From Novosphingobium acidiphilum DSM 19966 (GTDB lineage: Bacteria; Pseudomonadota; Alphaproteobacteria; Sphingomonadales; Sphingomonadaceae), in the NCBI RefSeq assembly GCF_000429005.1, contig NZ_AUBA01000018.1:1-64000 (forward strand): a stretch of 64,000 nt of DNA. Direction: 5' to 3'. Within the stretch, counting starts at the first letter, position 1. The number at the start of each line of letters is the position of its first letter. Shown one piece after another: positions 16,068 to 24,818 of this stretch. The notes under the pieces were generated by a model that made no database searches, was not told where the DNA came from, and saw nothing but the letters and a program-made list of their open reading frames with translations. Made by a program: the position numbers and the translations under genes.

Positions 16068-16649
16068 TTACAGGTCCGCTGCCTTCATCGCAAAGATCGG
16101 CACATGCGGCGCATGCGCCTCCATCCGCGCCAGCAACAGATCAAGATCGGGTTCGGCGATGATGATCCCGGCATGGCTGCTGCGCACAAAGCCGGTGGCG
16201 ATCATGTGATGGTTGAACGCCAGCAGGTGGTCGTAAAAGCCGAATGCGTTTAGCAGGCCGACCGGCTTGGCATGGTAACCCAGCTGCGACCAGCTGACCG
16301 CTTCCCACAGTTCATCCATCGTGCCCACCCCGCCGGGCAGCGTCAGAAACCCGTCGGACAAGTCGGTGAATGCCTGCTTGCGTTCGTGCATGCCCGTTAC
16401 CACACGCAGATCGGTGCAGCCGGGATTGGCGATTTCGGACACGGCCAGCGCCTCGGGAATGATCCCGATCACTTCGCCGCCGGCATCCAGCGCACCTTGG
16501 GCCACCGCGCCCATCAGCCCGCGCTTGCCCCCGCCATAGACCACGCCGATCCCGCGCCGGGCCAGCGTCAGGCCCACGGTATGGGCCAGCGTCACGTAAC
16601 GATCATCGGGGGGTGTGGCCGATCCGCAGTAGACCGCGATGCGTTTCAA
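16068..16649 (-). CDS. LOG family protein (TIGR00730), Rossmann fold
   Basis: 193 residues. Motifs YGGGKRGLMGAVA, GIIPEAL and PGGVGTMDELWE match the LOG/YvdD family, nucleoside-5'-monophosphate phosphoribohydrolases that in some organisms release cytokinin bases. It overlaps the crtI stop by 4 bp and lies 6 bp before crtB, so it is firmly embedded in the carotenoid operon. No role in carotenoid synthesis is known to me, so the linkage may be simple co-transcription. Confidence 0.9.
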   Translation of the reverse strand: MKRIAVYCGSATPPDDRYVTLAHTVGLTLARRGIGVVYGGGKRGLMGAVAQGALDAGGEVIGIIPEALAVSEIANPGCTDLRVVTGMHERKQAFTDLSDGFLTLPGGVGTMDELWEAVSWSQLGYHAKPVGLLNAFGFYDHLLAFNHHMIATGFVRSSHAGIIIAEPDLDLLLARMEAHAPHVPIFAMKAADL

Positions 16650-18124
16650 GCAAGATCCTCCACCATCAGCTTCGCGGTGGCCTTGGCACTGCCGACGACG
16701 CCCGGAATGCCCGCCCCGGGATGGGTGCCGGCGCCGACCAGATACAGGTTGGGGATCGCATCGTCACGGTTGTGCGCGCGGAAAAACGCACTTTGCGTCA
16801 GCAGCGGTTCAAGGCTGAACGCGCTGCCCAGATGCGCCGACAGATCCTGGGTGAAATCGGCCGGGGTATAGTGGAATTTCGTTACGATACGGCTGTGGAT
16901 ATCGGGGATCAGGCGCCGGCCCACTTCATCGAGCACGCGCTTTTCCAGGATCGGGCCGATTTCGTTCCAGTCGAGCGGCAGCTTGCCGGTGTTGGCCACG
17001 GGCACCAGCGCATAGAACGTGCTCATGCCTTCGGGCGCCATGCTGGGGTCGGTCACGGTGGGGTGGTGCAGATAGATCGAGAAATCTTCGGGCAGCACGC
17101 CATATTTGTAGATATCGTCGAGCAGGCCTTTGTAGCGCGGCCCGAACAGGATCATGTGGTGCGCGATCCCCGGCCAGGTGCCCTGTACGCCGAAATGGAC
17201 GACAAACAGGCTGGGCGAAAACCGCTTGCGCGTCAGCGCGCGGGCGTGGCGCTGGGCATAGACATTGTCGCTCAACAGATCGCGATAGGTGTGGACCAGA
17301 TCGCCGTTCGACGCGACCGCATCGAAATTGGCGTGCCAGCCGCTGGCGGTGGTTACGCCCGTTACGCGATTGCCCAGCGTTTCGATCCGCGTAACGGCAT
17401 CGCCCACGCGCATTTCGCCGCCGATCCGTTCAAAATGGCGGATCATACCGGCGATCAGCCGATTGGTGCCGCCCTTGGCCCACCATACCCCGCCATCCTT
17501 TTCCAGCTTGTGGATCAGCGCATAGATCGCGCTGGTGGTCATCGGATTGCCGCCGACCAGCAGCGAATGAAAACTGAACGCTTCGCGCAGCTTTTCGCTT
17601 TCGATATATTTCGACACCATCGAATAGACCGAACGCCACGCCTGGTATCGCATCAGCGCGGGCGCCGCCTTGATCATGCTGGCGAAATCGAGAAACGGCA
17701 CCGAGCCCAGCTTCACATAACCTTCGCGGAACACGCCCGCCGAATAGTCCAGGAATTCGTCATAACCGGCCACATCGCGCGGATTGATCCGCGCGATTTC
17801 GGCGCGCAGCGATGCATCGTCGTTGGAATAATCGAAATTGGTGCCGTCGGGCCAGTTCAGCCGATAAAACGGCATCACCGGCATCAGTTCGACATCTTCC
17901 GACAGCGAATGCCCGGTCAGTGCCCACAATTCTTCAAGACAGGGCGGGTCGGTGATCACCGTCGGTCCGGCATCGAAGGTAAAGCCGTCCTGTTCCCAGT
18001 GATAGGCGCGGCCGCCCGGCTTGTCGCGCGCCTCGATCACGGTGGTGGCAATGCCTGCCGATTGCAGGCGGATCGCCAGCGCCATGCCGCCGAACCCCGA
18101 TCCGATTACACAAGCCCGCTTCAT
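16646..18124 (-). CDS. crtI: Phytoene desaturase
   Basis: FAD enzyme that introduces double bases of conjugation into phytoene, giving lycopene (four desaturations). 492 residues. The N-terminal dinucleotide motif GSGFGGMALAIRLQSAG is followed by EARDKPGGRAYHWEQDGFTF, cut at its conserved core. The C-terminal block LYLVGAGTHPGAGIPGVVGS is the carotenoid desaturase signature. It is 30 bp downstream of crtY and overlaps the LOG-family gene. Confidence 0.97.
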   Translation of the reverse strand: MKRACVIGSGFGGMALAIRLQSAGIATTVIEARDKPGGRAYHWEQDGFTFDAGPTVITDPPCLEELWALTGHSLSEDVELMPVMPFYRLNWPDGTNFDYSNDDASLRAEIARINPRDVAGYDEFLDYSAGVFREGYVKLGSVPFLDFASMIKAAPALMRYQAWRSVYSMVSKYIESEKLREAFSFHSLLVGGNPMTTSAIYALIHKLEKDGGVWWAKGGTNRLIAGMIRHFERIGGEMRVGDAVTRIETLGNRVTGVTTASGWHANFDAVASNGDLVHTYRDLLSDNVYAQRHARALTRKRFSPSLFVVHFGVQGTWPGIAHHMILFGPRYKGLLDDIYKYGVLPEDFSIYLHHPTVTDPSMAPEGMSTFYALVPVANTGKLPLDWNEIGPILEKRVLDEVGRRLIPDIHSRIVTKFHYTPADFTQDLSAHLGSAFSLEPLLTQSAFFRAHNRDDAIPNLYLVGAGTHPGAGIPGVVGSAKATAKLMVEDLA

Positions 18125-18154
18125 CGTTGCATATTCCTTGTCACAAGCATCATG

Positions 18155-19336
18155 TCATTGGCCGAGCGGCCGGGGCCGGGCACCAAGCCCGGTCAGCACG
18201 CCGAGAGCTGCATGCACCGGAACCGGTGGCACGCCGGCAAGAATGCGAAATTGATCGGCCCATGTCGATTGGCCGGCATAGAACCGTTCGATCAGGCGCG
18301 GGTTCAGGCTGTAGAACCGTTGCATCACGCGGTACCGCTGGTCAGGCTTGGCCGCGGCAAACAGCAGCGCGCTGAGTTTGCGATAATACCACGATCCATT
18401 CCAATGACTTCGCGCATAATGTTCAGCAAAATTGCGAAGTGTGTCTGCGCCCAGATCGGGCTGCGCGGCCAGCGCCAGCGCAAACCGCAGCGCATCGGGC
18501 AACGAATAGCTGGTCAAAGGGTGGAACAGTCCCGCGCGCGTGCCCGCCAGCGCCGCGTCGTGCCCGGCCACCGCGCGCAGGCGGTCAAAATCACCGCCCG
18601 CCACCACCGGCAACACGCCATATTCCTCGGCCAGGATGTCCTGCGTGCGCCAACCTTTGGCGGCGGCATAATCGGCCACGCGACCCGCCAACAGATCCCG
18701 ATCCAGGTCCGGCCCGTCGGAATAATAGGTGTCTTCGACAAAGATTTCGTCGGGCGCAAAGGGCAGGCAATAGACAAAGCGATAGCCATCGATCTGATCG
18801 ACCGTGGCATCCATCACGATCGGTCGGGACAATCCGTGCGGCTGTGCCAGTTTCAGACGCTGGCCGAGGAATTTTTGCCAACCGCCTGTCATCGATGGGT
18901 AGCTCGATATGCCACGCGCATCGATGATCGCGCCTGCGTGGATGTCTTCGCCAGTGCCCAGGCGTGCCGTGGTGGGCGTGCATGACACCACCTCTGCGCC
19001 GGTGCGGATCATGGCCGCAGGCAGCGTCTGGCGCAATCGTGCGTCCAGCCGGTGTGAGGTCGTGGCGCGGTAATCGGTGGCCAAGGTGCGGGCATAGCCT
19101 GGAAAGCATACGTCATAGCCCGACCATTCGGCCTCGACCAGCGGCGCGATCAGGTCTTCGCCGCCTTGGGGCAGATCGCTGGAAAAGAACGACCACACGT
19201 GATTGCCGCCCAGCACCGCGCCGCGTTCGACCACCATCACCGAGATCTCGGGCCGATGGCGCGCCAGTGCCAGCGCGACCAGCCCGCCTGCCAGCCCGCC
19301 ACCGAGGATTGCGATGTCAGCCCGTGCTGCGCCCAT
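18155..19336 (-). CDS. crtY: Lycopene beta-cyclase
   Basis: Cyclises both ends of lycopene to beta-carotene. 393 residues of the CrtY type. The FAD motif is ILGGGLAGGLVALAL, followed by NHVWSFF. The central segments YRFVYCLPFAPDEIFVEDTY (shown in part) and LFHPLTSYSLPDAL are typical of CrtY. First gene of the leftward crtY-crtI-LOG-crtB cluster; a crtW or crtZ is not seen in the window. It has 263 bp of upstream DNA facing a divergent monooxygenase gene. Confidence 0.96.
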   Translation of the reverse strand: MGAARADIAILGGGLAGGLVALALARHRPEISVMVVERGAVLGGNHVWSFFSSDLPQGGEDLIAPLVEAEWSGYDVCFPGYARTLATDYRATTSHRLDARLRQTLPAAMIRTGAEVVSCTPTTARLGTGEDIHAGAIIDARGISSYPSMTGGWQKFLGQRLKLAQPHGLSRPIVMDATVDQIDGYRFVYCLPFAPDEIFVEDTYYSDGPDLDRDLLAGRVADYAAAKGWRTQDILAEEYGVLPVVAGGDFDRLRAVAGHDAALAGTRAGLFHPLTSYSLPDALRFALALAAQPDLGADTLRNFAEHYARSHWNGSWYYRKLSALLFAAAKPDQRYRVMQRFYSLNPRLIERFYAGQSTWADQFRILAGVPPVPVHAALGVLTGLGARPRPLGQ

Positions 19337-19599
19337 GCCTAGCGGTTAGGAGCATGGATGCGCGCGTGCAACAAACCCTTTCGGGAAAGCAGGTGACAGC
19401 GGTGCGCAGGCGCATTTTTGCGACCAGACGCGACGCCGTTACGCCACGCGCCCGCATCACGACCGGCGTTTCCGGTTGCATTTTGAGACGCGTCAAGGTT
19501 TCCTGTGCGCAAACAGGCAAAGCGGATGGGCTGGCGGGCCCGCGACAAAGGCGAATCGCGTAACGCCAGACCCCTACCGGACGGGACAAGGATGGCGGC
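19337..19599. promoter_or_regulatory. Divergent promoter region of crtY and the flavin monooxygenase gene
   Basis: 263 bp without a gene. It must contain the promoters of both transcription units. I found no clear PpsR-type TGT-N12-ACA site or other known operator. Confidence 0.35.
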
Positions 19600-21105
19600 A
19601 TGACGACAGAGCATTTTGACGTGCTGATCGTGGGCGCGGGCATTTCGGGGATCGGCTCGGCCTATCACCTGCAGGACCAGTGCCCGGGCAAAAGCTATGC
19701 CGTGATCGAGGCGATGGATACCTTTGGCGGGACCTGGGTCACGCACAAATATCCAGGCGTGCGCTCGGATTCCGATCTTTATACCTTTGGCTACCGGTTC
19801 AAGCCGTGGGTCGGGGCGCCGATCGCCAGCGGCGCCGAGATCCTGAAATACCTGGGCGACGTGATCGCCGAAAACCATATCGACCGCCACATTCGTTACG
19901 GCACGCAGATCGTTGCGTGCGCGTGGTCGAGTGCGGACAATCTGTGGACCGTTACGACACGGCGCAAAACCGACGCATGCGTCCAGGTGTTGACCTGCCG
20001 GTTCTTGTGGATGTGCCAGGGCTATTACGACCACGAAACGCCCTATGTGCCCGACTGGGCCGGATTGTCGGACTATCAGGGACAGTTTGTGCATGCCCAG
20101 CTGTGGGACCCGGCGACGCAGGTGGCGGGCAAGCGCGTGCTGGTGATCGGATCGGGCGCGACCGCTGCCACGGTGGTGCCGGCGTTATGCGACGCGGGCG
20201 CCAACGTAACGATGCTGCAACGTTCGCCGACCTATTTCTATTGCCACCCCAACCAGAACGAGCTGGCCGACCGCCTGCGCCAGATCGGTATCGACGAGGA
20301 AACCGTGCACCGCGTGGTGCGCGCGCAGATCATGTTCGACCAGGACGTGATCAACCGGCGCTGTGTCGAAGAACCCGATGCGGTGTTTGAAGAGCTGAAG
20401 GCGCTGGTGCGTGCCTATGCCGGCGATGATTTCCAGTTCGAGCCGCATTTCACCCCCAGATACCGCCCCTGGCAACAACGGCTGGCGTTCTGCCCCGACG
20501 GCGATCTGTTCCGCCATGCCGCCGCGGGCCATGTGCGGGTGATAACCGACACGATCGAACGGTTTACGCCACAGGGCGTGCAAACCACCGGTGGCGAAGC
20601 GATCGAGGCCGATATCGTGCTGGCCTGCACCGGGTTTCGTCTGTCGGTGATGGGCGATATTCCGTTTTCGATCGATGGCACGGCGCTGGCCTGGCACGAC
20701 ACGGTCAATTATCGCGGCATGATGTTCACAGGCGTACCCAATCTGGTGTGGGTCATGGGCTATTTCCGCGCCAGCTGGACCCTGCGCGTCGACATGCTTG
20801 GGGATTTTGTCTGCAAGCTTCTGAAACATATGGATACAATCGGCGCAAAACAGGTTGCAGTGGCCTTGCGCGCCGAAGATCAGGGCATGGACCTGTTGCC
20901 GTGGATTGAAACCGACAACTTCAATCCCGGATACCTGGTGCGCGGGCTGGACCGGATGCCACGGCGCGGGTCAAAACCCGAATGGCGGCACAATCAGGAT
21001 TACTGGCGCGAACGCGTCGAAATCCCCGCGATCGATCTGGACGGCACCGAATTTCGGTATGATGATCGCCCCGCCGCGCAGCATGCGCTGCAAGCGGCTG
21101 AATGA
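19600..21105 (+). CDS. Class B flavin-dependent monooxygenase (Baeyer-Villiger-like)
   Basis: 501 residues. The FAD Rossmann motif is VGAGISGIGSAYHL, the NADPH motif VIGSGATAATVVPAL, and between them lies YQGQFVHAQLWD, a close version of the Baeyer-Villiger fingerprint F-x-G-x3-H-x3-W with Tyr in place of the first Phe. The GTWVTHKYPGVRSDSD segment is also typical. It probably oxygenates a ketone or related substrate, which is unknown. It is monocistronic, divergent from crtY, and ends next to a strong hairpin. Confidence 0.88.
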   Translation: MTTEHFDVLIVGAGISGIGSAYHLQDQCPGKSYAVIEAMDTFGGTWVTHKYPGVRSDSDLYTFGYRFKPWVGAPIASGAEILKYLGDVIAENHIDRHIRYGTQIVACAWSSADNLWTVTTRRKTDACVQVLTCRFLWMCQGYYDHETPYVPDWAGLSDYQGQFVHAQLWDPATQVAGKRVLVIGSGATAATVVPALCDAGANVTMLQRSPTYFYCHPNQNELADRLRQIGIDEETVHRVVRAQIMFDQDVINRRCVEEPDAVFEELKALVRAYAGDDFQFEPHFTPRYRPWQQRLAFCPDGDLFRHAAAGHVRVITDTIERFTPQGVQTTGGEAIEADIVLACTGFRLSVMGDIPFSIDGTALAWHDTVNYRGMMFTGVPNLVWVMGYFRASWTLRVDMLGDFVCKLLKHMDTIGAKQVAVALRAEDQGMDLLPWIETDNFNPGYLVRGLDRMPRRGSKPEWRHNQDYWRERVEIPAIDLDGTEFRYDDRPAAQHALQAAE

Positions 21106-21112
21106 TCGGCAC

Positions 21113-21144
21113 AAAAAAAGGCCCCCGCGCCATACGCAGGGGCC
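21113..21144 (-). terminator. Intrinsic terminator of the small secreted protein gene
   Basis: Arms 21120-21129 and 21135-21144 form a GC-rich 10-bp stem with one mismatch and a 5-nt loop. On the minus strand it is followed by seven T residues (21119-21113), a classic intrinsic terminator. It can also act on transcripts from the left-hand monooxygenase gene, whose stop is 15 bp away. Confidence 0.85.
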
Positions 21145-21168
21145 CTGTTTGCACTCTGGCGACCGAAC

Positions 21169-21456
21169 TCAGTTGCCGATGTCGATGCCCATCTTCTGCA
21201 CGTCGGCCAGTTCGAATTCGACCGGCTTGTCGTTGAACGTGCCGGTCACGGTCTTTTTGTGGATGTGCAGTTCAAAGGGAACTTTGCCGGCATACGCGGT
21301 GCCACGCACGACTTTGTCGCCACCCTTGTCTTCGGTGGTGTAGCTGTAGTCGACGCCCTTGTGGGTGAACTTGCCCGCGTCATCGCCAGCGGCAAGCGCG
21401 ACAGTGGGGACGGCAGCGAGAAGCAGGGTAGCGGTGAGCAGCGAAGACTTGATCAT
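21169..21456 (-). CDS. Small secreted protein of unknown function
   Basis: 95 residues from the ATG at 21456, with AGGAG eight bases upstream (a GTG at 21465 is possible). A clear Sec signal peptide (MIKSSLLTATLLLAAVPTV, cleavage after ALA) precedes a mature domain of about 70 residues rich in beta-prone, charged sequence (KGVDYSYTTEDKGGDK, HIHKKTVTGTF). I do not recognise the family. It has its own terminator and about 260 bp of upstream DNA, so it is probably an independently regulated periplasmic protein. Confidence 0.75.
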   Translation of the reverse strand: MIKSSLLTATLLLAAVPTVALAAGDDAGKFTHKGVDYSYTTEDKGGDKVVRGTAYAGKVPFELHIHKKTVTGTFNDKPVEFELADVQKMGIDIGN

Positions 21457-21718
21457 GGCAAACACTCCTGAACCAGAGGGGGTGACCCCTTCGCGAACCC
21501 AGTCGGGAACCCCCCGATGCGTTCTGGCATGTGCTCAGATTGATGTTGCAGCTGCGAAGTCGCAAATGCTTTGCGCGCACGCCAAGTTGCATTTCCTGCA
21601 ACCACACTGAATTGACGCGGTTATATAGGATGCAAAATGCAACCTATTGCCCTTTGGGTCAGGCACTCAAGGCACTTTTTGCTGCATGCGCGATGTTGCC
21701 CTGCGGAAAAATTATGGC
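21457..21718. other. Intergenic region upstream of the small secreted protein gene
   Basis: 262 bp with an AT-richer part at about 21590-21660 that includes TTGACGCGGTTATATAG and the direct repeat ATGCAAaATGCAA. It probably holds the promoter of the small secreted protein, but its elements on the minus strand could not be fixed. No gene is seen. Confidence 0.3.
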
Positions 21719-22156
21719 CTAGCTGCCCGGATGCCAGCCGGGCGGGGCCAGTTCGAATCCGGCAAAGTCGAACCCCGGCACCACCACGCAGGCGACTAGC
21801 GCATAACCGCAAGGGCCGGGCACTGGCGCAGCTGCCTGCCAGACGCCGGTTGGCACGACCGCCTGCAGGCTGTCGCCGTGAAATGCGTCGGGCCCGAGCG
21901 TGGTCTGCGTCGTCGGGCCTTGTGCATCGCAGGCCATCGACAGGTGCAGCCGGTCGCCACCCTGCCACAGCCAGATCTCGTCGGCATCCACCCGGTGCCA
22001 GTGCGACCTCTGCCCGGTTTCGAGCAGGAAATGGATCAGCGTGCCAGCAGGGCGCGCGGCACCGGCCGGATCTGCCCGCCAGGTCTGGCGATACCAGCCG
22101 CCTTCGGGGTGCGGCGCCAGCTGCAGCCGCGCAATCAGGGCCTGCGCGTCAGTCAC
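21719..22156 (-). CDS. Cupin-fold protein of the DUF985 family
   Basis: 145 residues from the GTG at 22156, which overlaps the dapD stop by 8 bp. The motifs LAPHPEGGWYRQTW and SHWHRVDADEIWLWQGG are typical of DUF985, a single-domain cupin with a conserved His/Glu set that could bind metal or a sugar ligand. The C-terminus has VACVVVPGFDFAGFEL. The function is not established. Coupling to dapD is by position only. Translating further upstream gives only frame-shifted dapD sequence, which is why the GTG is chosen. Confidence 0.85.
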   Translation of the reverse strand: MTDAQALIARLQLAPHPEGGWYRQTWRADPAGAARPAGTLIHFLLETGQRSHWHRVDADEIWLWQGGDRLHLSMACDAQGPTTQTTLGPDAFHGDSLQAVVPTGVWQAAAPVPGPCGYALVACVVVPGFDFAGFELAPPGWHPGS

Positions 22157-22985
22157 GCAACAGGTCGTTGATCCCGGTCTTGCTGCGGGTCTGCGCGTCG
22201 ACGGTCTTGACGATGACGGCACAATACAGCGACGGCCCCGGTGTGCCATCGGGCAGCGGCTTGCCCGGCAGCGATCCGGGCACGACGACTGCATACGGCG
22301 GCACGCGGCCGATATGCACCTGGCCGGTGGCGCGATCGATGATCTTGGTCGATGCGCCCAGGAATACGCCCATCGACAGCACCGCGCCGGTGCCCACGAT
22401 CACGCCTTCGGCGACTTCCGAACGTGCGCCGATAAAGGCGCCGTCTTCGATGATCACAGGGCCGGCCTGCAACGGTTCGAGCACGCCGCCAATGCCGACG
22501 CCCCCTGAAATGTGCACATTCTTGCCAATCTGCGCGCACGACCCGACCGTGGCCCAGGTGTCGACCATCGTGCCTTCATCGACAAAGGCGCCGATATTGA
22601 CGAAGCTTGGCATCAGCACGACGTTGCGGCCGATATGCGCGCCACGCCGCGCCACCGCGCCCGGCACGACGCGAAAGCCGGCTTCGCGAAAACGGTGTTC
22701 ATCCCACCCGGCAAATTTCGAGGGCACCTTGTCAAAGGCCGGGGCACCGCCCGCGGCATGTTCGACCACGGCATTGTCGTTCAACCGGAACGACAGCAGC
22801 ACGGCCTTTTTCAGCCACTGGTTGACCTGCCACTGGCCATCGATCTTTTCGGCCGCGCGCGCCTTGCCGCTGTCCAGCAGTTCCAGCGCCGCATCGACCA
22901 CCGCGCGCACGTCGCTGCTGGCCGGGGTCACCTCGGCGCGGTTGTCCCAGGCGGCTTCGATCGCGGCAACAAGGTGTTCGGTCAT
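22149..22985 (-). CDS. dapD: 2,3,4,5-tetrahydropyridine-2,6-dicarboxylate N-succinyltransferase
   Basis: Catalyses the succinylation step of lysine and diaminopimelate synthesis in the cytoplasm. 278 residues from the ATG at 22985. The left-handed beta-helix repeats (GAFVDEGTMVDTWATVGSCA, GAFIGARSEVAEGVIVGTGA, VLSMGVFLGAST) and the C-terminal PDGTPGPSLYCAVIVK are typical. The upstream gene on the same strand (HAD phosphatase) ends 37 bp before it. Confidence 0.97.
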   Translation of the reverse strand: MTEHLVAAIEAAWDNRAEVTPASSDVRAVVDAALELLDSGKARAAEKIDGQWQVNQWLKKAVLLSFRLNDNAVVEHAAGGAPAFDKVPSKFAGWDEHRFREAGFRVVPGAVARRGAHIGRNVVLMPSFVNIGAFVDEGTMVDTWATVGSCAQIGKNVHISGGVGIGGVLEPLQAGPVIIEDGAFIGARSEVAEGVIVGTGAVLSMGVFLGASTKIIDRATGQVHIGRVPPYAVVVPGSLPGKPLPDGTPGPSLYCAVIVKTVDAQTRSKTGINDLLRD

Positions 22986-23022
22986 GGACAGGATCTTTCG
23001 GTACGAATAAGCCTTTTGGCGG

Positions 23023-23712
23023 TTAGCCGAGCGGGCGGGCTTGGGCAAGTTCGGCCAGAACACCATCCAGCCACTGCGCCATGTCGGTGATCATCGCGTC
23101 GATCGCACTGTCGTCCTTGGCACGGTGGCCCCAGTCGGTGGCCATGTCGATCCACACCGTCTGCATGCCCAGCGTCTTGGCCGGGGTCAGGTTGCGCGCC
23201 GAATCCTCGATGAACACACTGCTGGCGGGATCGATGGCAAAGGCCTCGATCAGCCCGGCATAGGCGCTCATCTCGGGCTTTGGCCGATAGGTCATCGCGT
23301 GAATATCCCACATGCCGTCGAAACAGTCGGCGATGCCCAGCGCATCGAGCGCACGCGCCGCATAAGCGGCATCGGCATTGGTAAAGATCAGCCGACGCCC
23401 GGGCAAAGCCATCAGCCGGTCGCGAAGGCGCGGCGCATCGGCCAGCACACCCATGTCGACGGCATGGACATAATCGAGAAATTCGCGCGGTTCGATCGCA
23501 TGGTAATGCATCAGACCGGCCAGCGTGGTGCCATGATCGTGAAAATACATCTTTTGCACGCGCTTGGCCTCGGCCAGGTCGCACCCCAGCAATTCGGCTA
23601 TGAACCGGCCCATCAGCACATCGATCTGGCTGAACATGTCGATGCTCGAAGGGTACAATGTGTTGTCGAGGTCAAAGATCCAGCAATCAACACGGGTGGG
23701 ATCAAACGGCAT
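23023..23712 (-). CDS. HAD-family pyrimidine 5'-nucleotidase (SDT1-like)
   Basis: 229 residues. HAD motif I is FDLDNTLYPSSIDMF, motif II is the FTNA stretch of RRLIFTNADA, and motif III/IV is RPKPEMSAY with FIEDSARNL. The DLDNTLYP form is typical of the SDT1/PhoSer-like pyrimidine nucleotidase group, which dephosphorylates UMP/CMP. It is the first gene of a short leftward unit with dapD and the cupin gene, and is divergent from rnhB. Confidence 0.88.
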   Translation of the reverse strand: MPFDPTRVDCWIFDLDNTLYPSSIDMFSQIDVLMGRFIAELLGCDLAEAKRVQKMYFHDHGTTLAGLMHYHAIEPREFLDYVHAVDMGVLADAPRLRDRLMALPGRRLIFTNADAAYAARALDALGIADCFDGMWDIHAMTYRPKPEMSAYAGLIEAFAIDPASSVFIEDSARNLTPAKTLGMQTVWIDMATDWGHRAKDDSAIDAMITDMAQWLDGVLAELAQARPLG

Positions 23713-23766
23713 GGGCTGAGATCTCTGCTTGCTGGAGGGTTGTCTTGCGCGTTAGGGGCAGGGGCC

Positions 23767-24378
23767 ATGTCCTGTCCATCCATCTTGCTCTATGAAGCGC
23801 TGGTCATCGGCGTCGATGAAGCCGGGCGCGGGCCTTTGGCCGGGCCGGTGGTGGCCGCAGCGGTCATGCTGGGCCCCGATGCGCCCCACGGGCTGGCCGA
23901 TTCCAAGGTGCTGTCTGCCAAACGTCGCGCTGAACTTGATCCGCGGATCCGGCTGACCTGCCGCTGGGGTATCGGCGTGGTCGAAGCCTGCGAGATCGAC
24001 CGGATCAACATCTTTGCGGCCACCATGAAGGCGATGACGCTGGCGGTGGCCGCGTTGGTGGGCAACGACAAGAACGTGACCATGGTGCTGATCGATGGCA
24101 ACATGACACCGCAGGGCCGCGTGGCCGAATGGTGCTGGCCCGCGCGCGCGATCGTCGGTGGCGACGCCAGCGAACCGGCGATATCTGCGGCATCGATTCT
24201 GGCCAAGCAGCACCGTGATGCGATCATGCAGGCGGCAGCACAGCAATGGCCGCACTATGGCTGGGATCGCAACGCCGGGTACGGCACGCGCGAACATCTC
24301 GATGCGCTGCAACGCCACGGTCCATGCCCGCTGCATCGTCGCAGTTTTCGCCCGGTGGCGCACGCGCTGCTGCCTTGA
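23767..24378 (+). CDS. rnhB: Ribonuclease HII
   Basis: Degrades the RNA strand of RNA-DNA hybrids and removes misincorporated ribonucleotides. 203 residues from the ATG at 23767. Catalytic motifs are VIGVDEAGRGPLAGPV (Asp-Glu), DSKVLSAKRR and, further on, VLIDGN and GGDASEPAISAASILAK. A much longer open frame upstream is the antisense of the HAD gene and is not used. Confidence 0.96.
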   Translation: MSCPSILLYEALVIGVDEAGRGPLAGPVVAAAVMLGPDAPHGLADSKVLSAKRRAELDPRIRLTCRWGIGVVEACEIDRINIFAATMKAMTLAVAALVGNDKNVTMVLIDGNMTPQGRVAEWCWPARAIVGGDASEPAISAASILAKQHRDAIMQAAAQQWPHYGWDRNAGYGTREHLDALQRHGPCPLHRRSFRPVAHALLP

Positions 24379-24697
24379 CATGCGCACATCAATCGCAAGC
24401 GCGGTTGACGATCCGGCGGATTTGCGCGCCGATGGCCTTGGGCGCAAGCCCATGGTCGATACAGCCCGTTTCGATTGCGGTGATGGGCATATCGGGCGAA
24501 CCGCGCGGCTTTGAAATCGGTGCAAGCCGAAAGCCGCCGTTCTGACGGACACTGCACGGGGGGCATTTTGCGTGCATAACGCCGTTCACGTAGGGAGCGG
24601 ATAGACGCAGAACCCACCGGGCAAATATTTTCCTGCGCCGTGGCCGGCACAACATGTGGTGTGCGTCGCGCGGGCGTCACTCAAAATAGCCCGCCCG
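24379..24697. other. Non-coding stretch after rnhB
   Basis: About 320 bp without a supported gene; overlapping frames on both strands have no family features. The right part passes into the ccrM control region. Nothing else was recognised. Confidence 0.35.
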
Positions 24698-24787
24698 GAC
24701 TCGTTTCGTTCCTGCTTTTGAATCACCGCGACTCGTGGGTTGAGCACGAGTCGCCGCTTGACGACCGGTCCCGGATGATTCAGAATC
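24698..24787 (+). promoter_or_regulatory. ccrM control region with six GANTC sites, an inverted repeat and a promoter-like pair
   Basis: GANTC occurs at 24698, 24720, 24730, 24748, 24777 and 24783, six times in 90 bp, where roughly one per 250-280 bp is expected by chance. Two sites lie inside a perfect inverted repeat with 10-bp arms (24728-24737 and 24745-24754, GCGACTCGTG/CACGAGTCGC, 7-nt spacer). A sigma-70-like pair TTGACG (24758-24763) and CAGAAT (24781-24786), 17 nt apart, follows, and the last two GANTC sites overlap its -10 box. CcrM methylates GANTC, so autoregulation by methylation state is probable, as known in principle for Caulobacter ccrM. Confidence 0.7.
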
Positions 24788-24818
24788 CGGCCGGCAACGC
24801 AAGGATAGGGTTTCGATC

